A stretch of DNA of 39,609 nucleotides from Bacteroidales bacterium. GTDB lineage: Bacteria > Bacteroidota > Bacteroidia > Bacteroidales > Muribaculaceae. The notes below the pieces were generated by a model. The model was not told the DNA's origin. It made no database searches and was given only the letters and a program-made list of their open reading frames with translations. The position numbers and the translations under genes were made by a program. The DNA is taken from assembly GCA_029218425.1 (NCBI GenBank), contig JAQXRH010000092.1, positions 1-39,609 on the forward strand, in the 5' to 3' direction. Shown one piece after another: positions 1-9,101 of this stretch. Within the stretch, counting starts at the first letter, position 1, and every line of letters begins with the position of its first letter.

Positions 1-1629
1 ATCGACCGCATGACATCGCTATCGGAGCGCTTGGCCATCGAGCAGAGCGAGAATGCCGACGCCGAGATAGAGAAGACGCTCAAAGGCCTCGGCTTCGTGC
101 GTAGCGACTTCACGCGGCCCACATCGGAATTTTCGGGCGGATGGCGCATGCGTATAGAGCTTGCTAAAATACTGTTGCAGCGCCCCGACGTATTACTTCT
201 CGACGAACCTACCAACCACCTCGACATCGAGTCGATACAATGGCTCGAGCAGTTTCTCATCCAGAAAGCCAACATGGTGGTGCTCGTGAGCCACGACCGC
301 GCCTTCATCGACAATGTCACCAACCGCACCATCGAGATAACGCTCGGCAAGATCTACGATTACTCTGTCAACTATTCAAAATACGTAGTGCTGCGCCAGG
401 AACGGCTTGAGCAGCAGATGCGTGCATACCAAAACCAGCAGAAACAGATTAAGGACACCGAGGAATTCATAGAGCGGTTCCGCTACAAAGCCACGAAGGC
501 AGTGCAGGTGCAGAGCCGCATGAAGCAACTTGCCAAGATAGAGCGCATAGAGGTTGACGAAGTCGACACCTCGCATCTCAATCTGAAATTTCCGCCGGCA
601 CCGCGTTCGGGCGACTTCCCCGTCATAGCCGAGAATGTGGGCAAACGCTACGGCGACCATCAAGTGTTTGACCACGCCACATTCACCATAAAACGAGGCG
701 AGAAAGTGGCATTCGTGGGCAAGAATGGCGAAGGCAAATCGACACTCGTGAAATGCATCATGAACGAGATACCCTATACCGGCAGCCTCAAAATCGGGCA
801 CAACGTCAAGATAGGCTATTTCGCTCAAAATCAGGCCTCGATGCTCGACGGCGAAATTACCGTGTTCGACACCATCGACCGTGTGGCAGTGGGCGACATC
901 CGCACCAAGATACGCGACATATTGGGAGCGTTCATGTTTGGCGGCGAGGCGTCTGACAAGAAGGTAAAAGTGCTGTCGGGCGGCGAGAAGACCCGATTGG
1001 CAATGATACGTTTGCTCCTTGAACCGGTCAACTTGCTCATACTCGACGAGCCCACCAACCACCTCGACATGAAGACGAAGGACATACTCAAACAGGCAAT
1101 CAAGGACTTCGACGGCACGGTGATAGTAGTGAGCCACGACCGCGAGTTTCTCGACGGGCTTGTCGAAAAAGTGTATGAATTCGGCGGGGGGAAAGTGCGC
1201 GAATGTCTTGGCGGCATTTACGAATTTCTGGAGAAGAAAAAAATGGAGTCGCTTCACGAGCTCGAGGCCACCACGACGCGCCAATCCGACAAGCCCGACA
1301 ACAAAGCAGAGGCAAAGGCTGCGGCACGCCCCTCGACGCCTGCCACCACCGCCGAACAGCAGCCCCAGGCTACCCGCCGCATCAGTTACGCCGAACAGCG
1401 AGAGAAGCAGAAGCAGCTGAAGCGCCTGCAGAAGAAAGTCGAGGAGGCCGAAGCCGAGATAAGCCGCATAGAAGGGGAAATAGCCGGGATAGAGCAGAAA
1501 TTATCAGCCGGCGATACCGACCCCGAACTCTACACCACGCACGCCCGGCTCACTAAGCAGTTGGAAAACGCGATGTCGATGTGGGAACTGGCATCGATGG
1601 ATGTCGACGCCTTCAATGCCGAGGGCTAA
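1..1629 (+). CDS. ABC-F family ATPase, 5' end cut by window
   Basis: Soluble ABC-F protein with two ATPase domains and no membrane segments; the family acts on ribosomes (translation factors such as EttA, Uup, YheS, or antibiotic protection). The frame is open to base 1, so the first ATPase domain lacks its Walker A here. Visible in order: first signature SGGW and Walker B LLLDEPTNHLD (about residues 45-75 counting from the first ATG), a charged linker around residues 125-180 where ABC-F proteins contact tRNA, second Walker A GKNGEGKST, second signature LSGGEKTRL and second Walker B LLILDEPTNHLD. A Lys/Glu/Gln-rich coiled coil forms the C-terminus, as in Uup and YheS. A low-complexity Ala/Thr/Pro stretch precedes it. 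A housekeeping factor is more likely than a resistance gene, but the sequence cannot decide this. Confidence 0.95.
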   Translation: MDRMTSLSERLAIEQSENADAEIEKTLKGLGFVRSDFTRPTSEFSGGWRMRIELAKILLQRPDVLLLDEPTNHLDIESIQWLEQFLIQKANMVVLVSHDRAFIDNVTNRTIEITLGKIYDYSVNYSKYVVLRQERLEQQMRAYQNQQKQIKDTEEFIERFRYKATKAVQVQSRMKQLAKIERIEVDEVDTSHLNLKFPPAPRSGDFPVIAENVGKRYGDHQVFDHATFTIKRGEKVAFVGKNGEGKSTLVKCIMNEIPYTGSLKIGHNVKIGYFAQNQASMLDGEITVFDTIDRVAVGDIRTKIRDILGAFMFGGEASDKKVKVLSGGEKTRLAMIRLLLEPVNLLILDEPTNHLDMKTKDILKQAIKDFDGTVIVVSHDREFLDGLVEKVYEFGGGKVRECLGGIYEFLEKKKMESLHELEATTTRQSDKPDNKAEAKAAARPSTPATTAEQQPQATRRISYAEQREKQKQLKRLQKKVEEAEAEISRIEGEIAGIEQKLSAGDTDPELYTTHARLTKQLENAMSMWELASMDVDAFNAEG

Positions 1630-1687
1630 GCCACCCGTTCATGCCAAATATCAAACGCACATGGCACTAAGGCGTAAGCCGCCCAGA

Positions 1688-1792
1688 TTAACACGCACAG
1701 CAGCAGCCACCAATCAGCGCCGCCAAAGCAGGCATAGACAAAAGCACCCGCCTTGCGACTAATTGGACAAAAACGTATTTGTCTTTATTCAT
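1688..1792 (-). pseudogene. Remnant of an IS4-type (DUF4372) transposase start
   Basis: A 34-codon reading frame starts MNKDKYVFVQLVA, which closely resembles the typical N-terminus of Bacteroides IS4-family transposases with a DUF4372 domain (MNKDKYVFAQL is the usual form). After about 13 residues the resemblance stops and the frame ends at 1688, so only the first few percent of the gene remains. A minus-strand promoter-like motif lies about 20 bases upstream (1812-1819), and a terminal-repeat-like sequence lies further out (1894-1907), as expected for the 5' end of such an element. The family call rests on a short match from memory. Confidence 0.5.
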
Positions 1793-1794
1793 AA

Positions 1795-1819
1795 CAGTCT
1801 GAATCAGACTGCAAAAGTA
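1795..1819 (-). promoter_or_regulatory. Minus-strand promoter motif and palindrome of the IS remnant
   Basis: CAAAAGTA at 1812-1819 reads TACTTTTG on the minus strand, a match to the Bacteroidetes -7 box TAnnTTTG. Directly next to it, CAGTCTG-AAT-CAGACTG (1795-1811) is a perfect 7-base inverted repeat covering the expected transcription start, just ahead of the transposase-like ATG at 1792. The palindrome could fold in the leader and limit transposase expression; that role is inferred. Confidence 0.45.
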
Positions 1820-1893
1820 ATTTCAAATCGTTGCACACCAAAATCTCTTACAACAAATTGAATTTCAATAATTTCAAAGTACTCTTATTATTT

Positions 1894-1907
1894 TTAGTGG
1901 ACACTAA
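1894..1907. repeat. Palindromic TTAGTG-GA-CACTAA, possible IS end
   Basis: Two perfect 6-base inverted arms separated by GA, about 100 bases outside the transposase-like start. Its last base is the A of the next gene's ATG. It sits where the left end of the decayed insertion sequence should be. No partner end was found nearby, so it may equally be an operator. Confidence 0.3.
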
Positions 1908-2410
1908 TGAAAATTAATAGTAACCCATTTGAATGGTGCGAATTACTAAGTCTATATCAACTTAATGAATACAACGACGGAGCACGAACATACAAAGAAC
2001 TTGTCGAACTTATTAGATCGTCGGCCAATGGCGCTTTTGACATTTGCGACTCAGCACCATGCCGTCACCGAAAGGCGCTCCTACCGGTTAAAGATGTGGC
2101 ATGGGAATACCTTTACCAATGCATGAAAATTTCGGGTAAAGATTTCATAATCAAACTTCCCTGTGGCATTGACGGAATATTTATGTCCCACGTCGACAAA
2201 GCCAAGAGAAATTCCGTATATTCATGGTATGACCCCGAAACCGAGGGCATTGCCGTCCTGGCATATACCGGCCGCGAGAAGGAAGAAGTGAACATATATC
2301 CCGAATATGACGGATACGGCCGATATGACACATATTATGAAGTAGTAGAAGGCGTACTCGACCCCTCTGGCAACAAATGGATTAAACGCCCCAAAACCCA
2401 TTTCGTTTGA
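1907..2410 (+). CDS. Hypothetical protein, 167 residues
   Basis: Not recognised. The product is soluble, without signal peptide or membrane segment, rich in Tyr and acidic residues, with a Tyr/Asp/Gly-rich stretch around residues 125-145 and several cysteines (near residues 11, 47, 52). The ATG at 1907 follows directly on the IS-end-like palindrome, so an insertion sequence may have brought the promoter or removed the original one. Base composition is between that of the GC-rich flank and the AT-rich island. The gene stands alone, about 320 bases upstream of the island and on the same strand. It could be an accessory cargo gene; no function can be assigned. Confidence 0.6.
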   Translation: MKINSNPFEWCELLSLYQLNEYNDGARTYKELVELIRSSANGAFDICDSAPCRHRKALLPVKDVAWEYLYQCMKISGKDFIIKLPCGIDGIFMSHVDKAKRNSVYSWYDPETEGIAVLAYTGREKEEVNIYPEYDGYGRYDTYYEVVEGVLDPSGNKWIKRPKTHFV

Positions 2411-2541
2411 CACCATAACAAATACGCCTCTGATTGAACCCAGCGACAACCCCACCACCCCACCACCTGCCATACCCCCACCCCGATGCATCCCCTACCA
2501 TTTCCTACATAATAAGCAATATTGCCCAATATTGGCATAAA

Positions 2542-2571
2542 GCCACATTGCGCAGGGCGTTGGCGGAAAAA
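2542..2571 (+). repeat. Left copy of 30-base direct repeat flanking the island
   Basis: Matches 12990-13019 at 29 of 30 positions; the core TTGCGCAGGGCGTTGGCGGA is identical and the single difference is A here for G at the right copy. The two copies lie about 10.4 kb apart and bracket the whole AT-rich operon, as attachment sites or recombining repeats would. Confidence 0.75.
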
Positions 2572-2593
2572 CTAGACTTTGACAACCCCAAAA

Positions 2594-2624
2594 ATTGTTT
2601 CTTCAGGCATTTTTGCTAAATTTG
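2594..2624 (+). promoter_or_regulatory. Promoter of the island operon
   Basis: ATTG at 2594-2597, a 19-base spacer and TAAATTTG at 2617-2624 fit the Bacteroidetes promoter pattern. Transcription would start near 2631, leaving a leader of about 100 bases before the ATG at 2732. No control-protein gene precedes the methyltransferase. Confidence 0.6.
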
Positions 2625-2731
2625 CACATGCCAGTTGACTCTACAAAGCTCTTTTTTAGCCCAGGGAGTGCCGTTATATAAATATTTTTCACTAATTTAG
2701 CAAAATTTACCAATACTTTCATTTTTATGAT

Positions 2732-3814
2732 ATGGATACTCTTGTAGGAATAGATATTTTTTCTGGTGCTGGTGGTCTCAGCTTAGGTGCTGAAATGGCT
2801 GGTATTCAGGTTAAATGTGCCATTGAAAAGAACGAGAGTGCCGTTGAAACATTTAAAAACAACCATAAAAAAGCCCATGTGTTTAGTAGTGACATACAAG
2901 CAATATCTTCAGAAGATGTATTAAATCACGCAAAAAACACATTTATCATCATGGGTGGTCCACCCTGCCAAGGCTTTTCTCTTTCAAATACCAGAACTCG
3001 TAATATGGATAACCCCAATAATATGCTATTTACTGAGTTCGTTCGTCTTGTTAAAGACATTAAGCCAAAATGGTTTTTATTTGAGAATGTTTGGGGTATA
3101 ACAAACATTAACAACGGCGAAGTGATGAATCACATAAAGTCTTGTTTCGAGGAACTCGGATATAAAGTCGTTGCATCTGTTCTAAAAGCATCAAATTATG
3201 GTGTACCACAAAATAGGGAACGATTCTTTATGGTTGGGAATAGGCTTGGAATAGACTTTGAATTTCCAAAACCATCTAAAAACGAAATCTCAGTTTGGGA
3301 CGCGATTAGTGATCTACCTGATTTAGAGAATGGCCAATCGTTAGAAGTCGGAGAGTACAAATGCGATTGGGATAGTGCTTCTCCTTATCAACGTTTGATG
3401 AGGCGAAAATCCGAGGCTCCTACCCAAAATTTTGTTTCAAGAAACAACGATTTGGTTATTGAACGTTATCAGCATATACCTCAAGGTGGTAATTGGAAAG
3501 ATATACCTGACAATCTAATGACCAATTACGCAAACAAAGAACGTTGCCATAGTGGTATATACCGAAGATTAAGGGCAGATAAGCCTTCGGTTGTAATATC
3601 AAATTACAGAAAAAGTATGCTTATTCACCCTTTTCAGCATAGAGGCTTATCTGTACGAGAAGCTGCACGAATCCAAAGTTTCCCTGATGATTTCAAATTC
3701 TTTGGACCTATTTCACATATACAACAACAAATTGGCAATGCCGTACCTCCGTTGTTGGCTAAGGCAGTATTCCTAAAAATAATTGAATATCAAAAAGAAT
3801 ATGAGCGAAGATAA
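2732..3814 (+). CDS. DNA C5-cytosine methyltransferase
   Basis: Transfers a methyl group from S-adenosylmethionine to carbon 5 of cytosine in a DNA target, probably marking host DNA for the island's nuclease genes. At 360 residues it is a complete, compact enzyme. Motifs in order: I, DIFSGAGGLSLG (residues 8-19); IV, GGPPCQGFS with catalytic Cys79; VI, ENVWG; VIII, QNRERFFMVG; a target-recognition region of roughly 100 residues; IX, RLRADKPSVVIS; X, QIGNAVPPLLAKAV. No Vsr mismatch endonuclease gene accompanies it, although many C5 methyltransferases have one. The stop overlaps the start of the next gene by 14 bases, so the two are probably translated together. The target sequence cannot be predicted from what is visible. 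Confidence 0.96.
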   Translation: MDTLVGIDIFSGAGGLSLGAEMAGIQVKCAIEKNESAVETFKNNHKKAHVFSSDIQAISSEDVLNHAKNTFIIMGGPPCQGFSLSNTRTRNMDNPNNMLFTEFVRLVKDIKPKWFLFENVWGITNINNGEVMNHIKSCFEELGYKVVASVLKASNYGVPQNRERFFMVGNRLGIDFEFPKPSKNEISVWDAISDLPDLENGQSLEVGEYKCDWDSASPYQRLMRRKSEAPTQNFVSRNNDLVIERYQHIPQGGNWKDIPDNLMTNYANKERCHSGIYRRLRADKPSVVISNYRKSMLIHPFQHRGLSVREAARIQSFPDDFKFFGPISHIQQQIGNAVPPLLAKAVFLKIIEYQKEYERR

Positions 3815-5306
3815 CGAAATAGTTCCACGTGCAGATATGCTTATGGGGTCTATGCGCTCTATGGGATATTCTTTTGAATCTGCTATTGCTGATGTTATAG
3901 ACAATAGCATAAGTGCTCATTGTCGCAATGTGAAAATTTTATTCCCGACAAGTCCTTTGGATAAACTTGCTGTCGGCATTTTAGATGACGGCAAAGGAAT
4001 GGATAGAGCAACACTTAGAGAAGCAATGCGCTATGGAAGTACCGCATCCGAGGAAATAAGAGATGAGTTTGACTTAGGCAGATTTGGCTTAGGATTAAAG
4101 TCCGCCTCTCTTTCACAATGTAGAATACTAACAGTTCTTAGTTATTACAATGGTAATTTTTCTGCTTTTTCTTGGGACTATAATTATGTTCTGAAAAAGA
4201 AAAAATGGGTAGTAAAAGAATTATCTATCAACGATATTAAACAGCTCCCTTACTTTGATGATTTTGATTCTCAAAAGGCGGGAACATTGGTCGTTTGGCA
4301 AGACTTTGATATTTTAAGTAAATCTAATGACGGTTTAATATATGATGCCTTAAACGACCACAAATCATTGTTGGAAGATGCTTTAAGCTTGATATTTCAT
4401 AGGTTCTTAAGCTCATCAAAAGATAAGTTAAATATCTTTATTAATAACCATCGGATTAAGCCACAAGACCCATTTCTTGAATCCCACCCAAAGACTACAA
4501 CAAAAAAAGTTAGGACTATTGCAATTAGGGATTCCGAAGGCATAGAGCGACTTATTGCGATAAAACCTTTCGTTCTTCCATTTGCCTCTGATTTAACGGA
4601 GAAAGATAGGAAACTTATCGGAGGAATTGAAAATCTGCGTATTCGGCAAGGTTTTTATGTATACCGAAATAATCGTCTTATTATTTGGGGTACATGGTTT
4701 GGCATGAAGCCTCGTGCAGAACTAACCAAGAATGCAAGAATTAGAGTCGATATTCCAAACTCACTTGATGATATTTGGAGCATCGATATTAAGAAGCAAT
4801 CAGCTTCAATCCCAAAACGTATTCAACAACAATTAAAAAATACTGTTATACAAGCTCTCGATATTTCGACAACCAAGCAAACGCATAGAGGAAGAAAAGA
4901 AAAAACAGACGAAGATAAAGACTTTATTTGGGATAGATTTAAAGACAGGAATAACTGTTTCTATTACCAAATTAGCCGAACAAGCAAGCTGTTCCAATTT
5001 GTAAGAGAACAACTTTCGGAAGAAGACTATAATCTTTTTCAATTGTTTATAGGTGAGATAGAGAAAAACTTGCCTATTCAGCAAATATATATAGACAAAT
5101 CTAACGAAAAGATTTCCACAGAAGTTGAAGACTCAAGAATCGATGATGTATATCAAATGAGTATTCAGCTAATAACTCAAATACAGAAAATCACCAATCA
5201 AACATATCAAGAAATCATTCCTGATGTTATGAAATCTGAACCATTTTGCAATTACGCAATAATTAGAGACCGCTTAATCTCCTATTTTGAAAATGAAACA
5301 AACTGA
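3801..5306 (+). CDS. MORC/MutL-like GHKL ATPase
   Basis: An N-terminal ATPase of the HSP90/gyrase B/MutL fold, closest in type to the prokaryotic MORC-like proteins of predicted restriction systems. Bergerat motifs: N-box DVIDNS (residues 31-36), G1 DDGKGMD (62-68), G2 GRFGLGLKSAS (93-103). ATP binding in this family closes a dimer clamp, here probably around DNA. A middle region (about 240-350, including ENLRIRQGFYVYRNNRLI) resembles the S5-like domain that supplies the ATP-contacting lysine. The C-terminus (about 370-501) is charged and helical with no nuclease motif. I chose the ATG at 3801 rather than the in-frame TTG at 3783, because the protein after it begins in the usual way. It overlaps both neighbouring genes by 14 bases. 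Confidence 0.9.
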   Translation: MSEDNEIVPRADMLMGSMRSMGYSFESAIADVIDNSISAHCRNVKILFPTSPLDKLAVGILDDGKGMDRATLREAMRYGSTASEEIRDEFDLGRFGLGLKSASLSQCRILTVLSYYNGNFSAFSWDYNYVLKKKKWVVKELSINDIKQLPYFDDFDSQKAGTLVVWQDFDILSKSNDGLIYDALNDHKSLLEDALSLIFHRFLSSSKDKLNIFINNHRIKPQDPFLESHPKTTTKKVRTIAIRDSEGIERLIAIKPFVLPFASDLTEKDRKLIGGIENLRIRQGFYVYRNNRLIIWGTWFGMKPRAELTKNARIRVDIPNSLDDIWSIDIKKQSASIPKRIQQQLKNTVIQALDISTTKQTHRGRKEKTDEDKDFIWDRFKDRNNCFYYQISRTSKLFQFVREQLSEEDYNLFQLFIGEIEKNLPIQQIYIDKSNEKISTEVEDSRIDDVYQMSIQLITQIQKITNQTYQEIIPDVMKSEPFCNYAIIRDRLISYFENETN

Positions 5307-8187
5307 GAAACAACATAGCAATCTTCTTACTTTAATTTATAACCTGATTAATATTGACCTCCAATCTAAAGAAAGATTAGAGTACAAAGATATACGCAGT
5401 TACATAGACAAGGCTTTATCGCTTACGCACATTGACTGCGATGAAGAAGATATTGCAAAACTAACCTATCATATTGAATACACATATAGAATCACACATA
5501 CAGAAGGACAATGTATATTTAGTGATTATGAAGACCGGACAAATTGGTATTCAAATGATAGTATTAAGAACCCTTATTTCTGGTCAAGATACCGTCAATA
5601 CTTGATTAATAACACAGGTATTGACATAAATAGCATTAATTTACTTGACGAAGTTACTTTGCCAAACATTATGAATTGCTTGGGCAATCCAAAAGATGAG
5701 TTTGAAGGGAACCGACTAAGACGTGGACTAATTATCGGTGATGTTCAGTCTGGAAAAACTGCTACTTATTCTGGTTTGATTTGTAAGGCTGCTGATGCCG
5801 GTTATAAAGTAGTTATTCTTTTGGCTGGAATTACTGAGAGTCTTAGGCAACAAACACAAGAACGCATTGACGAGGGAATTATTGGCTTTACAAGAAAAAA
5901 AGTCAATAAAAAAGATGTAAATGAAAGAGTTGGTGTGGGTGTTCATAGTCAAGAGCTTTTGGCTTGTTCATTTACTTCTTGTGCTAATGATTTTGTCGGA
6001 AATTGCGATAAGATTTCGACATCACTTGAATCTCACAATAGTGTTGTTCTGTTTGTTATTAAGAAAAATGTATCTGTTCTCAAAAGGTTGTATAATTGGC
6101 TGAATGAAATGAACTATGATACAGTAAAAAGGTGTGTTGACCAACCAATGTTGCTTATTGATGATGAAGCAGATAATGCTTCTGTGAATACAAAAAAGGA
6201 CGAAACGAATCCCACTCGCACAAATGAGTTAATAAGAAAGATTTGCAACCTTTTCAAGAATGCAACTTATGTTGGATTTACAGCTACACCATTTGCAAAT
6301 GTATTTATAGACCCAGACACAGATGATAAAATGCTACGGGCTGATTTATTTCCAGAGCATTTTATTTACGCCTTGCCCACTCCTTCTAATTATATTGGAG
6401 CTACGAGAATATTCTATCCTGATGGCGATTGTTATGGTAGCCTACGGTATATCAATGACATTGAAGAGCCGGACTATTCATCAGATGAATATCGCGACGC
6501 AGTCGAAAATGATATAGACGGTCTAAATTCCGGCACTTTCTATTACTTGCATAAAAAAGAGTGGAGAGGAATTTTACCTCAATCTTTGAAAGATGCAATA
6601 CTTAGTTTTTTTATTGCAAATTGTATTAGAGATTTAAGAGGTCATTCGTCTGCTCCAAGAAGTATGTTGGTCAATATGTCGAGATTTACAAAAGTACAAA
6701 GATATATTGCAGACGAAATAGAGGCATTTTATAAATCTGTTTTTGACACTATTCGTTATGATTTCAGCGATGACGATAAACATAACGAAAAGCTAAGATT
6801 ATATGCAGATTTATTGCGTATATGCAATAAACACTTTTCAAATATTGACGATATACCTATCAAAGACTTGTTAAAGAAACAAACCTTAATATCTGCCATA
6901 GAGAAAATCAAGGTTATGGTAATAAACGGGTCGAAAGGTAGCAACAAGTTAGATTATAAAACGAACAAGTCCTTACGTGTCATAGCTGTTGGGGGATTGG
7001 CTCTTTCTCGTGGCTTAACATTAGAAGGGCTTATCGTAAGTTACTTCTACCGAAACACTTCAACCTTTGATGTACTGATGCAAATGGGTCGTTGGTTCGG
7101 CTACAGACGTGGTTACGAAGACCTTTTCCAAATTTGGACAAGTGAAAACAGTGCGAATTGGTACACTGAAATTGCACGTGCTTCTGAAGAACTCAAAGGT
7201 GATATTAAGCATATGTTTGAGCAACAACTCACTCCTAAAGATTTTGGTCTAAAGGTACGTGATAATTGCGATGAACTGCAAATAACTGCATCAAATAAAA
7301 TGCGTCACTCCTATGGAGTCGATTTCCAGTATTCCTTCTCAGGTGACTTTTATGAAACGCCATACATAAGCCTTAATATTAAACAGAACCATTCAAATTG
7401 GCTTGCTGTAAATAGTTTTGTAAAAGACCTTTTTGCGAAAGGCACAAAATTAAGGTTCGCTGATATTGGGAAATATGATGATTCTTTAGTGTCAGACAAA
7501 TCTATTGAAGCAGCAAGATTCTTTGAAAATGTTTCTAAAGAGGATATCTCAGATTTTTTGTCTAAAATCAAATGTTCTTTAGTGAATCTGTACTTCAACA
7601 TACCGAACATTATTTCATATATAAATGAAGCTACTTCTGGATTAGATAATTGGGACGTTGTTTTTGTGAGTGGTATTAGTAAATCACATTATGATATACC
7701 GGGATTAGAAGCTATACAATGCCCTGAACGTGCAATCTGTGAAAACAATAAAAAAGTTATACAAATAACATCTCGCCGTAGATTGCTTAGTGCAGGAGCT
7801 GGAAAGCTGTGCTTAACGCCTGAGCAAATTGATACAGCAGAAAAAGCTCAGAGGGAGTTTTGGGTAAGAGGTGGTTGCTCCACAGAAGAAGCATCACGCC
7901 GTAGTATTCCTTTGAAAACTTACTTTAAGCAACTTAAAGATAGAAAACCTATTCTATATATATTGCTCATCAGCCCTAAACCGGCAGAAGAAGACCCCAA
8001 AAAGGAGGAAAGGGCATATGTTAAGCGTTTCAGAGAAGAATTAGGTGAAGATTTTATTGTCGCATTTGGTGTTGGATTTCCTGACACTAATGATGGAAAT
8101 TCTATCTGCCATTATAAAGTCAATAAACGGTACTATGACTTAAATATGCTTGATTCAAATAGCGAGGAGGAAGAAGATGAAGAATGA
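5293..8187 (+). CDS. Z1-domain superfamily II helicase-like ATPase
   Basis: A large motor-type ATPase (964 residues) of the Z1 family, found almost only in predicted defence operons beside MORC-like ATPases. Walker A is GDVQSGKT (149-156), Walker B DDEAD (290-294), motif III GFTATPFANVF follows, and motif VI is carried by MQMGRWFGYRRG (about 596-607) inside the Z1 domain, which begins near VGGLALSRGLTLEG. An N-terminal helical region of about 140 residues and a C-terminal region of about 300 residues flank the motor. The extreme C-terminus is a run of Glu/Asp residues. It probably moves on or remodels DNA for the nuclease gene downstream. ATG 5293 is preferred over TTG 5287; the gene overlaps the ATPase gene by 14 bases and the nuclease gene by 11. 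Confidence 0.93.
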   Translation: MKQTEKQHSNLLTLIYNLINIDLQSKERLEYKDIRSYIDKALSLTHIDCDEEDIAKLTYHIEYTYRITHTEGQCIFSDYEDRTNWYSNDSIKNPYFWSRYRQYLINNTGIDINSINLLDEVTLPNIMNCLGNPKDEFEGNRLRRGLIIGDVQSGKTATYSGLICKAADAGYKVVILLAGITESLRQQTQERIDEGIIGFTRKKVNKKDVNERVGVGVHSQELLACSFTSCANDFVGNCDKISTSLESHNSVVLFVIKKNVSVLKRLYNWLNEMNYDTVKRCVDQPMLLIDDEADNASVNTKKDETNPTRTNELIRKICNLFKNATYVGFTATPFANVFIDPDTDDKMLRADLFPEHFIYALPTPSNYIGATRIFYPDGDCYGSLRYINDIEEPDYSSDEYRDAVENDIDGLNSGTFYYLHKKEWRGILPQSLKDAILSFFIANCIRDLRGHSSAPRSMLVNMSRFTKVQRYIADEIEAFYKSVFDTIRYDFSDDDKHNEKLRLYADLLRICNKHFSNIDDIPIKDLLKKQTLISAIEKIKVMVINGSKGSNKLDYKTNKSLRVIAVGGLALSRGLTLEGLIVSYFYRNTSTFDVLMQMGRWFGYRRGYEDLFQIWTSENSANWYTEIARASEELKGDIKHMFEQQLTPKDFGLKVRDNCDELQITASNKMRHSYGVDFQYSFSGDFYETPYISLNIKQNHSNWLAVNSFVKDLFAKGTKLRFADIGKYDDSLVSDKSIEAARFFENVSKEDISDFLSKIKCSLVNLYFNIPNIISYINEATSGLDNWDVVFVSGISKSHYDIPGLEAIQCPERAICENNKKVIQITSRRRLLSAGAGKLCLTPEQIDTAEKAQREFWVRGGCSTEEASRRSIPLKTYFKQLKDRKPILYILLISPKPAEEDPKKEERAYVKRFREELGEDFIVAFGVGFPDTNDGNSICHYKVNKRYYDLNMLDSNSEEEEDEE

Positions 8188-9091
8188 TATTTTTTCAATA
8201 TTATCACAGGACTTTGAAGCCGGGCAATATATTCGTTTGCAAGGAAATGAAAAATTGCGCCTATATGTAGGCAGAAATAATAAGGGACTGTTTACATTTG
8301 AGTTCCGTGGTCAGCACGTACCTACAAGAATTGTAGGATCGGAAGTTATAACTGTCCAACAAACAAAATCAGACCCTTTTTATTCGTTAGGTTTTTCTCT
8401 TTCAAATCCAGATTTACTTGAATACTTCTGCACTTTCTGTGAAGACCTGCTTTATTCAACAAGAGGAATATTTGATGATAACACCGCGTATAAGACATTG
8501 TGTTCAAGATATTTTTCTTGGAAAAAGTTGTTCAAGCCAAACTCTGCAAGATTATCTGAATTTGAAATAATGGGGCTAATAGGTGAGCTTCTGTTTCTAA
8601 GAGATAATATGTTTCCTAAATATGGATTGCAACTCTCGCTGGATAGCTGGACTGGACCGGAAATGACCCACAAAGATTTTTCATTAGAAGATACTTGGTA
8701 TGAAGTAAAAACAATATCAAGTGGCAAGGGCACAGTCAAGATTTCATCTATTGAACAACTTGATAGCGACCTTGATGGAGTCCTTGCTATTTACGAGCTT
8801 GAAAAAATGAGCCCGTCATTTAATGGACTAAATGTAAATAAATTAGTTTCGGAGATTATGAGCATATTGAAAGCACCGAATTTGAAAGACTTTTTTTCAA
8901 GTAAATTAGGAAAGTTTGGATATGACTTCTCTCCTGAATATGAAAATTATGTGTTTTCTAAAACCAATTTCAAACAATACAATGTAGATGACAATTTTCC
9001 AAAGTTAAAAAGGAAAGACATACCATCGTCTATCCAAAAAATTCAATATGAAATTGTTATTCCAGACATTGAAGAATTTGAGATTAAATAA
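8177..9091 (+). CDS. PD-(D/E)XK nuclease, DUF4420 family
   Basis: Probable DNA-cleaving subunit of the system, 304 residues. The fold signature is visible: a helix with Glu137 in GLIGELLFLR, then Asp167 in HKDFSL and Glu176-Val-Lys178 in WYEVKT, which fits E...D...ExK metal-binding chemistry; all key residues are present, so it looks active. DUF4420 proteins typically sit next to Z1 and AIPR genes. The start is the ATG at 8177, preceded by an AGGAGG at 8166-8170 that lies inside the end of the Z1 gene; a longer frame from 8150 is less likely. An 11-base overlap with Z1 suggests coupled translation. Confidence 0.9.
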   Translation: MKNDIFSILSQDFEAGQYIRLQGNEKLRLYVGRNNKGLFTFEFRGQHVPTRIVGSEVITVQQTKSDPFYSLGFSLSNPDLLEYFCTFCEDLLYSTRGIFDDNTAYKTLCSRYFSWKKLFKPNSARLSEFEIMGLIGELLFLRDNMFPKYGLQLSLDSWTGPEMTHKDFSLEDTWYEVKTISSGKGTVKISSIEQLDSDLDGVLAIYELEKMSPSFNGLNVNKLVSEIMSILKAPNLKDFFSSKLGKFGYDFSPEYENYVFSKTNFKQYNVDDNFPKLKRKDIPSSIQKIQYEIVIPDIEEFEIK

Positions 9092-9101
9092 GGCTTGAAA
9101 T

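Larger units (their letters stand above)
2411..2731. other. Island-left intergenic region
   Basis: No coding region is supported. It starts with a C-rich stretch, then two CAATATTG palindromes in close tandem (2517-2524 and 2527-2534), then the left copy of the 30-base direct repeat (2542-2571), then the presumed promoter of the methyltransferase operon and an AT-rich leader of about 100 bases. The change from GC-rich to AT-rich sequence happens here. Confidence 0.6.

Noticed and set aside
376-1284. Long open frame on the minus strand inside the ABC-F gene
   Set aside because: It is a shadow of the GC-rich plus-strand gene; composition is His/Val/Leu-rich and it has no domain. Similar shadows at 13211-14005, 14306-15064 and 18318-19097 were left out for the same reason.
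2517-2534. Paired CAATATTG palindromes as an IS end or origin element
   Set aside because: Too short and AT-rich to stand out from chance; kept only as a note in the intergenic description.
2434-2619. 61-codon open frame before the methyltransferase
   Set aside because: Translates the C-rich stretch and the direct repeat; the composition is low complexity and there is no supporting start signal.
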